Of a DNA stretch of 5,256 nt, positions 1 through 4,361 are shown piece by piece. The position numbers and the translations under genes were made by a program. Origin of the DNA: Candidatus Aenigmatarchaeota archaeon (GTDB lineage: Archaea > Aenigmatarchaeota > Aenigmatarchaeia > PWEA01); the NCBI GenBank assembly GCA_003554235.1, contig PWFY01000010.1:1-5256 (forward strand), read 5' to 3'. The notes below the pieces were generated by a model. The model saw only the letters and a list, made by a program, of their open reading frames with translations. It was not told where the DNA came from and did not search any database. How positions within the stretch are numbered: the first letter of the stretch is position 1; every line of letters starts with the position of its first letter.

Positions 1-9
1 TATTGAGAA

Positions 10-132
10 TGGAGCCGCCGGTGGGATTTGAACCCACGACCTGCTGATTTCTAAGCCATCTTTCATCCGCGTAAACGCGTCAACAAATCAGCGTACAAGT
101 CAGCCGCTCCGGCCGAACTGAGCTACGGCGGC
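10..132 (-). tRNA. tRNA-Thr (anticodon UGU) with a 45-nt intron
   Basis: Read on the minus strand, the gene folds into a complete cloverleaf. The acceptor stem is GCCGCCG (126-132) with CGGCGGC (14-20), and the D stem is GCTC/GAGC. The anticodon stem is GCTGA (100-104) with TCAGC (43-47), and the T arm is GTGGG-TTCAAAT-CCCAC. The variable loop has five bases. The spliced anticodon loop is C-T-TGT-A-A, giving anticodon UGU (plus positions 95-97) with U33 and A37 as expected for a threonine tRNA reading ACA. Position 73 is U, which suits archaeal tRNA-Thr, and CCA is encoded at 10-12. The mature tRNA would be 78 nt including CCA. A tyrosine reading (GUA, one base over) would need a misaligned stem and a pyrimidine at 37, and G1-C72 is not the archaeal tRNA-Tyr pair. 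I am sure of the tRNA and fairly sure of its identity. Confidence 0.93.
49..93 (-). other. Archaeal tRNA intron (after position 37)
   Basis: The 45 bases between A37 (plus 94) and A38 (plus 48) must be removed to give a seven-base anticodon loop. This is the canonical site of the archaeal splicing endonuclease. A relaxed bulge-helix-bulge can be drawn: bulges TA^C and AA^A flank a weak four-position helix (CTTG of the exon with TTAG of the intron, one U-U mismatch), followed by an intron helix GCUG/UGGC. The intron middle is a tight hairpin, CGCG-TTTA-CGCG (plus 68-79). The intron's 5' end also carries a near copy of the exon's 5' anticodon stem (see findings). The exact splice points are inferred from the fold. 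Confidence 0.82.
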
Positions 133-156
133 ATGCATATCTTTTACAGAGATACT

Positions 157-170
157 GGTTTTTATACTTT
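157..170 (-). promoter_or_regulatory. TATA box of tRNA-Thr
   Basis: On the minus strand the sequence TATAAAAA (159-166) is preceded by A-rich bases that could serve as a BRE. Its centre lies about 31 bases upstream of tRNA nucleotide 1 (position 132). An archaeal start about 26 bases from the box centre would leave a short 5' leader of about five bases for RNase P to remove. It is assigned by position and sequence only. Confidence 0.55.
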
Positions 171-198
171 TACTTATTTTAAAAGAAAATAGTTCAGA

Positions 199-205
199 TT
201 TATAA
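199..205 (+). promoter_or_regulatory. Possible TATA box of the 223-681 gene
   Basis: TTTATAA lies 17 bases before ATG 223. At normal archaeal spacing, transcription would start around 227-230. That would make the second in-frame ATG (229) the leaderless start rather than 223. Other AT-rich boxes at 161-172 and 176-186 would instead give a short leader before 223. The intergenic stretch 133-222 is AT-rich throughout, so the assignment is weak. Confidence 0.35.
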
Positions 206-222
206 CAAATAAAAAAGAATCG

Positions 223-681
223 ATGGTTATGTTCAACGTTGTATTTTTCTCCATAGAAATAACAGCAAGTTTGATAGGAGGACTGATAGCAGGACTTGCA
301 TCACTTATTCTACTCCGAAGATACGAACAGGCCAGGAAAACCATGGAAAAATTGTCCGGTAAGACAGAAATTAGCGGGGGATCCGTGTTCCTACTCTTTG
401 CTGTCCTTGTTGGGTTAATACATGGTCTTGCCATGGGCATAATCCGATTTTCAGGCCTTATAGGTGGGGTTTCGTTGTTGGATTCCACACCCCTTTTTCT
501 TCCCTTTACAATACTCTACTCTGTTGGAATATTCGTAGGTATTTGGAACTATTTGAGCAGTAAAAAAGAAAGAGAAGAAAGAAATCAGTGGATCAAGGTC
601 GCTGTTCTCTACAGCTTCATTTTAAACATAGTGTCCGGGTTCCTGACATTCTTGATCGCGATGACGCTATTCTTTGTTTGA
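223..681 (+). CDS. Unrecognised membrane protein, about four TM segments
   Basis: I do not recognise this 152-residue protein. It has about four hydrophobic stretches: roughly residues 4-31, 54-75, 90-111 and 124-152. The first loop is basic and charged (LRRYEQARKTMEKL, 31-44), and there is another charged loop, SSKKEREERNQ, at 112-122. The glycine-rich first and second segments (IGGLIAGLA; VGLIHGLAMGI) suggest close helix packing. The two charged loops lie on the same side, so both termini probably face the opposite side. No catalytic motif is visible. ATG 223 is used here, but ATG 229 (third codon) is equally plausible. No Shine-Dalgarno sequence is visible, in keeping with a leaderless transcript. 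The gene appears monocistronic: it diverges from the tRNA and converges on the HMG-CoA reductase gene. It is probably a real gene, since it fills the space between clear neighbours with a coherent membrane protein pattern. Confidence 0.75.
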   Translation: MVMFNVVFFSIEITASLIGGLIAGLASLILLRRYEQARKTMEKLSGKTEISGGSVFLLFAVLVGLIHGLAMGIIRFSGLIGGVSLLDSTPLFLPFTILYSVGIFVGIWNYLSSKKEREERNQWIKVAVLYSFILNIVSGFLTFLIAMTLFFV

Positions 682-684
682 TTC

Positions 685-1941
685 TTAAAAATCGCCCAAA
701 ATCTTCTCGGCTCTGTCCTGTGAGACGTTTCCTTCTTCTACCATCCTCTCTGCAATCATATCTACCTCTTCGCCCTCTGCACCGGCCTGTTTTGCTATAT
801 TCTTTGCGTGCAACTTCATATGACCCTTTTGTATCCCTTCAGTTGCAAGAGCACGGAGTGCGGCAAAGTTCTGAAGAAGTCCAACGGAAGCCATGACCTC
901 GGATAGCTCCTGTGCTGAATCCACGTCCAAAATTTTGAGGGATAGTTCGGCGGTTGGATGGACGGAAGTTATACCACCTACAGTTCCCACAGCAACCGGC
1001 ACCTCTATCCTACCTTTCAGTTTTTCGCCCTCAATCCACCACTCTGTAACAGGACAGTAGCCGTCTTCGGCTGCGTAGGCATGGACACCTGCTTCCAGGG
1101 CACGGAAGTCGTTGCCCGTCGCAATACAGACCGCATCCATCCCATTCATTACGCCCTTGTTGTGTGTCGCAGCTCTGTAGCGATCGGCCTCTGCAAACTC
1201 ATATGCATCGACAACACCTTCCGCCACTTCTCTTCCGCTTACATTTTCTCTCTCTAAGACCTCAAAGGAAAACTCTACTTCGGCCCTGGCAAGCCTCCTG
1301 TCGGCAAGATTAGAAATTATTCGAAGATTGGTATCACAGCCTGTTAACTTCTCTATTGTAGGAGCCACGGTTTCACACATTGTATTTACAGTGTTAGCAC
1401 CCATAGCATCTCTTACATCCACAATAAGGTGCACAACGGCTGCATTTTCTTTGTCAATTCGTCTTACTTCTACTTCTCGGACACCACCACCAAATTTCAC
1501 CAAAGTTTCGTCAGCAGAGTTTGATTCCTCTATGAGACGTTCTTCATTGTTCATTACTGTTTTTCGGAACTCTTCGTAGTTTTTGACTCCATTGACCTCG
1601 ATCTGTCCTATCATTTCCGGTTCCGTTGTTTCAGCTACTACTCCTCCATTTTTCCTTGCTAACTTGGCAGCATAGGAACAAGCTGCTACAACCGATGTTT
1701 CTTCCACGACCATTGGAACCAGATAGTCCTCTCCATTGATTTTGAGGTTAGTCGCGATTCCCAGAGGGAGTTCATGCATGGAAACTACATTTTCAACCAT
1801 GTCATCTGCTTCCTTCTCTTTGAGTGACGCAAAGGTCCCTAATTTTTCAAGATCTTCTTCTGTGAGACCGGCCCTCTCCTCCAGTATTTTCCTCCTTTCA
1901 CCGGGCTTTAGTTTGTAGAAACCTGAAATATCGCTGTTCAT
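685..1941 (-). CDS. Hydroxymethylglutaryl-CoA reductase, class II
   Basis: This 418-residue enzyme reduces HMG-CoA to mevalonate, the committed step toward the isoprenoid chains of archaeal lipids, in the cytosol. Class II is shown by the dinucleotide-binding motif DAMGANTVNT (178-187), where class I enzymes have DAMGMN. Other signs are the full class II length with no N-terminal membrane anchor, and ENVVSMHELPLGIATN near residues 50-65. The four catalytic residues of the Pseudomonas mevalonii enzyme have counterparts: Glu80/81 (VEETSVVAA), Lys262 (HNKGVMNG), Asp278 (TGNDFRA) and His374 (KGHMKLHAKNIA). The Lys-Asp spacing of 16 is identical to that enzyme. The C-terminal helical region after His374 is present, so nothing appears truncated. 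Class II enzymes often prefer NADH, and the cofactor here cannot be read with certainty. In an archaeon the role is expected to be biosynthetic, as in Archaeoglobus. It stands alone, with its own AT box 23 bases upstream of ATG 1941. The stop is TAA at 685-687. Some annotations use hmgA or mvaA for such genes. Confidence 0.96.
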   Translation of the reverse strand: MNSDISGFYKLKPGERRKILEERAGLTEEDLEKLGTFASLKEKEADDMVENVVSMHELPLGIATNLKINGEDYLVPMVVEETSVVAACSYAAKLARKNGGVVAETTEPEMIGQIEVNGVKNYEEFRKTVMNNEERLIEESNSADETLVKFGGGVREVEVRRIDKENAAVVHLIVDVRDAMGANTVNTMCETVAPTIEKLTGCDTNLRIISNLADRRLARAEVEFSFEVLERENVSGREVAEGVVDAYEFAEADRYRAATHNKGVMNGMDAVCIATGNDFRALEAGVHAYAAEDGYCPVTEWWIEGEKLKGRIEVPVAVGTVGGITSVHPTAELSLKILDVDSAQELSEVMASVGLLQNFAALRALATEGIQKGHMKLHAKNIAKQAGAEGEEVDMIAERMVEEGNVSQDRAEKILGDF

Positions 1942-1963
1942 GGTAGTCTATCTTATTCGTGGA

Positions 1964-1974
1964 TTAATTAAATT
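1964..1974 (-). promoter_or_regulatory. AT box (TATA-like) of the HMG-CoA reductase gene
   Basis: TTTAATTAA on the minus strand (core TTAATTAA, 1964-1971) is centred about 27 bases before ATG 1941. That spacing puts the transcription start at or within a few bases of the ATG, implying a leaderless mRNA. No Shine-Dalgarno sequence precedes the ATG, which agrees with this. It is inferred from position and composition. Confidence 0.5.
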
Positions 1975-2014
1975 TGTGTGTTGCTAATGTCGAACCGGTG
2001 GCCTCAACCAAACA

Positions 2015-2030
2015 AAACTTTATAAAGTTT
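2015..2030 (+). promoter_or_regulatory. Palindromic TATA box of the DUF5828-permease operon
   Basis: AAACTTTATAAAGTTT is a perfect 16-base inverted repeat whose centre, TTTATAAA, is a good archaeal TATA box. Transcription to the right would begin near 2049, leaving a leader of about 55 bases before ATG 2106. Because the box is symmetric, it could also be read to the left, giving the HMG-CoA reductase gene a second, longer transcript. It may equally be an operator for a dimeric repressor covering the TATA box. The stretch 1975-2014, between the two AT boxes, holds nothing else I can name. Confidence 0.5.
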
Positions 2031-2105
2031 AATAGGTATTGTGGCAGGATAGCTGGACAGACCGTATCCAAAAGCGTGAATTCAAGTAAAATTAGAGAAA
2101 AGAGA

Positions 2106-2666
2106 ATGAAGCCTAAAACTGTAAAAGAAATAAACGCTGGGGTACAGGCAGAGGGCAGTTGGAACAGTGTCTGCAATTTCTTCAAGGAATTTGAGTCAAC
2201 CGTAGAAAAATATCTGGACAATAGTTCTGTCGAAAGACTGAACCGATGGCGACCAAGAGAGGATGATTGTAAAGAAGAGGTCAAGGAGAAAACAGCAAGA
2301 GAAGCCTGCACGGGTAAAAAGAAGATCGAAAAAGAATGCAAAGGAGGAAGAAAAGAACTTAAGGAAGCCTCGGAAAAGATGAGCAAATCCGTGAAAAAGA
2401 TGAAAAAAGGTGAAGAATGTAGAGAAGAGCTCAAAGAGGCTACGACAAAGGTTGCAAAGGCATTTGGTGCCAAAACACTAAAAACAGCAAGAAAAACAGA
2501 GATGTTTATCTACGAAAAGGTCATGCTCAAGTTCAACCCCTACTACTTCGACGAAGAAAAGTTCTCCGTGAATCTAAAAAAGGACGGATCGAATGAATAC
2601 ACAACTACAGTAAACGTCTCAGATGAAAATTTGAGGAGAAGTATTAAGAAGGATCTGGTGGGGTAG
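2106..2666 (+). CDS. DUF5828-like small lysine-rich protein
   Basis: From ATG 2106 this is a 186-residue soluble protein with no signal peptide or membrane segment. It resembles, from memory, the haloarchaeal DUF5828 family. Shared points are GSW (17-19), WRPRE (48-52), EKTAREA (61-67), a lysine/glutamate-rich helical stretch (ELKEASEKMSKSVKKMKK, 84-101), a second helix (about 108-140), and PYYFDEEKFSVNL (145-157). No function is established for that family that I know of. The reading frame is open upstream to a TTG at 1974, but those 44 extra codons overlap the palindromic TATA box and look non-coding, so I chose ATG 2106. An in-frame GTG at 2076 is the alternative. The gap to the PiT permease gene is only 10 bp, so the two are surely cotranscribed. 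This suggests, but does not prove, a role in uptake, like the DUF47/PhoU-type partners of PiT permeases elsewhere. Very high lysine content makes it unlike typical acidic haloarchaeal proteins. Confidence 0.8.
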   Translation: MKPKTVKEINAGVQAEGSWNSVCNFFKEFESTVEKYLDNSSVERLNRWRPREDDCKEEVKEKTAREACTGKKKIEKECKGGRKELKEASEKMSKSVKKMKKGEECREELKEATTKVAKAFGAKTLKTARKTEMFIYEKVMLKFNPYYFDEEKFSVNLKKDGSNEYTTTVNVSDENLRRSIKKDLVG

Positions 2667-2677
2667 GCGATAGGCGA
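2664..2677 (+). repeat. Tandem TAGGCGA duplication at the gene junction
   Basis: Two exact copies of the 7-mer TAGGCGA (2664-2670 and 2671-2677) sit back to back. The first begins with the TAG stop of the upstream gene. The second ends with the A of the permease ATG. GGCGAT in the first copy is one base from GGTGAT, an archaeal Shine-Dalgarno match, and sits 5 bases before the ATG. A better match, GGTG at 2657-2660, is 16 bases away, so the ribosome site is not clear. Confidence 0.6.
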
Positions 2678-3621
2678 TGATAAACATAGTTGTAGGACTA
2701 GTCTTTCTTGCGTCTATTTTCATGGGAATATCAATAGGTTCATCGGCTGTCCCCCCTGCCTTTGGACCTGTAACTTCTTCAGGTATAATCGGTATCCTAA
2801 AGTCTGCTCTGCTTGCAGGTATAGCGGCCTTTGTCGGAGCTGTATTCCAGGGAGGAAGGGTCAGCGAAACTGTAGGAAGTGGAATGATACATGGCGAAGT
2901 TCAAATGCTGCAGGCCCTGGTGATACTTGTGATAGCTTCCGTTCTGGTCATAGTTAGTGTAATGACCAAATATCCCATGCCCACGGCCTTCACGGTCGTC
3001 GGTGCCGTAATAGGAACTGCATTCAGCTTCGGATCGGGACCGAAATGGAATGTTGTAAATGGCATTATAGGATATTGGCTCGCTGTTCCCTTCTTGGCCC
3101 TTGGGGCAGGCTACGGAGTTTCTCTTTTACTACAGAAATATCTACCCGAGGAATCAAAAAAAGGAGTCCAGTATCTCACGCTTTTTATGGGACTGTTTGT
3201 CGCATATACAGCAGGAGCCAACTCCGTTGGAAAGGCCGTCGGTCCTCTACTATCCTTGGGTTACGAAATGTCTATGCTTCTAATCCTTGGAGGTATATCT
3301 ATCCTTGTAGGAGCCTGGTTGCTTTCCCCGCGTATAATAGATGCAGTATCATTTGAATACTCGAACCTCGGACCGAGAAGATCTATATCTGCACTTTCGA
3401 CTTCGGCCATACTTGCTCAGGTAGGCGTCTTTCTTGGGATACCCATATCCTTTAACCAGGCAATAATTGGGTCTACGTTGGGAAGCGGACTTGTAGTAGG
3501 AAAAACCAATGTAGGAAAGAGGAAGCTTGGACTTACAGCAGGTGCATGGATTCTGGCCTTCTTTATAGCCATAGGAGCTTCATACGTCCTTTCTGAAGGT
3601 GTACAGATGCTCGGGTTGTAA
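2677..3621 (+). CDS. PiT-family phosphate permease
   Basis: This 314-residue polytopic membrane protein has about nine or ten hydrophobic segments and the internal duplication of the inorganic phosphate transporter (PiT) family, which takes up phosphate with H+ or Na+. The first-half signature is GISIGSSAVPPAFGP (17-31) and its second-half counterpart is AYTAGANSVGKAVGPL (176-191), a variant of the family's GAND-type motif. The second paired motif appears as PMPTAFTVVGAVIG (100-113) and IPISFNQAIIGSTLG (255-269), matching PVSTTHAIVGAIIG of other members. GAVFQGGRVSETVG (54-67) is close to haloarchaeal PiT proteins as I recall them. The charged central loop is short (LPEESKKG, 146-153) compared with bacterial PitA, giving a compact archaeal form. 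Asp of the classic GAND is absent from the first motif (GSSA) and replaced by Ser in the second (GANS), so the exact substrate should be held open, sulfate being the known alternative for this superfamily. It is translated from the same mRNA as the DUF5828-like gene. Confidence 0.9.
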   Translation: MINIVVGLVFLASIFMGISIGSSAVPPAFGPVTSSGIIGILKSALLAGIAAFVGAVFQGGRVSETVGSGMIHGEVQMLQALVILVIASVLVIVSVMTKYPMPTAFTVVGAVIGTAFSFGSGPKWNVVNGIIGYWLAVPFLALGAGYGVSLLLQKYLPEESKKGVQYLTLFMGLFVAYTAGANSVGKAVGPLLSLGYEMSMLLILGGISILVGAWLLSPRIIDAVSFEYSNLGPRRSISALSTSAILAQVGVFLGIPISFNQAIIGSTLGSGLVVGKTNVGKRKLGLTAGAWILAFFIAIGASYVLSEGVQMLGL

Positions 3622-3633
3622 AAATTCAAGAAG

Positions 3634-3652
3634 TTTTTTATGCCTCTTTTTT
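3634..3652 (+). terminator. T-rich termination signal after the permease gene
   Basis: Two T6 runs (3634-3639 and 3647-3652) begin 13 bases after the permease stop. Archaeal RNA polymerase terminates at such T tracts without needing a hairpin, and none is seen here. The same stretch (TTTTTTATG, 3634-3642) also sits about 38 bases upstream of ATG 3675, so it may double as the AT box for the ABC gene, with a start near 3665 and a leader of about ten bases. The two roles cannot be separated by reading alone. Confidence 0.5.
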
Positions 3653-3674
3653 AATTGTTTAACCGGGAATTAAG

Positions 3675-4361
3675 ATGTCCGAAAAAAATGTAGGATCTAT
3701 AATAGAACTAAAGGACGTGCATAAGGTATATCAGATGGGCGAGACCAAGGTACGTGCACTCCGAGGCTCTTCTCTGGAGGTAAAGAAAGGTGAGTTTTTA
3801 TCTATAGAAGGCCCTTCTGGCTCCGGTAAGTCCACTCTCATGAACATGATAGGTTGCTTAGACGTGCCCACGTCGGGGAAAATACACCTCGAAAGATGGG
3901 ACATAGAAAAACTAAAAGAGTCGGACCTTGCGCAGATCCGTGGCAAGAAGATAGGCTTTATATTCCAAACCTTCAACCTGATAAAGAATCTGACAGCTAT
4001 GGAAAACGTGGCCATGCCTATGATGTTTCAGGGCGTTCCAAGGGAGAAAAGGTTGAAGAGAGCCAAGGACCTGTTGGGAGAAATGGGCCTCGAAGAAAGA
4101 CTCAACCACAAACCTGCGGAGCTATCTGGTGGACAGCAACAGAGGGTTGCGATAGCAAGAGCCCTTGCAAACGACCCGGACGTTATCCTCGCGGACGAGC
4201 CTACAGGAAATCTGGACACAAGGACCGGAAGAAAGGTTCTACAGAAGCTTAAAGATTTAAACGAGGAAGAAGGTAAGACTATTGTCATGGTAACTCACGA
4301 TCCCAACGCCGCGGAGTACGCGGACAGGATCGTGAAAATAAAGGACGGTGTCGTTGAATGA
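3675..4361 (+). CDS. ABC transporter ATP-binding protein, LolD/MacB type
   Basis: This is a complete 228-residue nucleotide-binding subunit. Walker A is GPSGSGKST (46-54), the Q loop is at Gln98 (GFIFQTFNLI), the signature is LSGGQQQRVAIARAL (150-164), Walker B with its catalytic Glu is VILADEPTGNLD (170-181), and the switch His is His208 (VMVTHDP). The insertion-free length, QTFNLIKNLTAMENV and ADEPTGNLD are typical of the LolD/MacB/FtsE group (MJ0796 is the archaeal model). These pair with FtsX-like permeases and use ATP to drive mechanical work across the membrane rather than simple import. All active-site residues are intact. The gene starts a new operon after a T-rich gap, and its stop TGA overlaps the ATG of the secreted protein gene (ATGA, 4358-4361), implying translational coupling. 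A permease gene is expected downstream, outside this window. The N-terminal eight residues are variable, and ATG 3675 has only a weak GGGA upstream. Confidence 0.95.
   Translation: MSEKNVGSIIELKDVHKVYQMGETKVRALRGSSLEVKKGEFLSIEGPSGSGKSTLMNMIGCLDVPTSGKIHLERWDIEKLKESDLAQIRGKKIGFIFQTFNLIKNLTAMENVAMPMMFQGVPREKRLKRAKDLLGEMGLEERLNHKPAELSGGQQQRVAIARALANDPDVILADEPTGNLDTRTGRKVLQKLKDLNEEEGKTIVMVTHDPNAAEYADRIVKIKDGVVE
4347..4350 (+). promoter_or_regulatory. Shine-Dalgarno GGTG inside the end of the ABC gene
   Basis: GGTG matches the core of the archaeal anti-Shine-Dalgarno sequence and lies seven bases before ATG 4358. It supports this ATG as the start of the secreted protein and shows that the second gene of the operon is ribosome-binding-site driven, while the first genes of transcripts in this window mostly lack such a site. 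Confidence 0.6.

Noticed and set aside
43..104. Reading the tRNA as tRNA-Tyr (GUA), or using the intron copy of the stem as the true anticodon arm
   Set aside because: GUA requires shifting the anticodon stem and puts a pyrimidine at position 37. The intron copy would give U37, which is also unacceptable for a Thr tRNA. The UGU reading gives U33, A37 and a five-pair stem.
588..1579. Several plus-strand frames opposite the HMG-CoA reductase gene (588-896, 958-1257, 1328-1579)
   Set aside because: All lie antisense to a strongly conserved enzyme and show no domains, signal peptides or ribosome sites.
2047..2069. Possible leader hairpin or riboswitch before the DUF5828-like gene (GGATA...TATCC)
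   Set aside because: Only five pairs close a 13-base loop, the inferred transcription start falls inside the first arm, and no known riboswitch core is visible.
1964..2473. A 169-residue frame on the minus strand with hydrophobic, serine/leucine/phenylalanine-rich content
   Set aside because: It is the antisense of the lysine/glutamate-rich DUF5828-like gene. AAG/GAA codons read backwards give Leu, Phe and Ser, which mimics a membrane protein. It has no family features and overlaps the promoter region.
3854..4252. A 132-residue plus-strand frame inside the ABC ATPase gene
   Set aside because: It is a shifted-frame shadow. The main frame has every ABC motif, while this one has no recognisable domain and a low-complexity basic composition.
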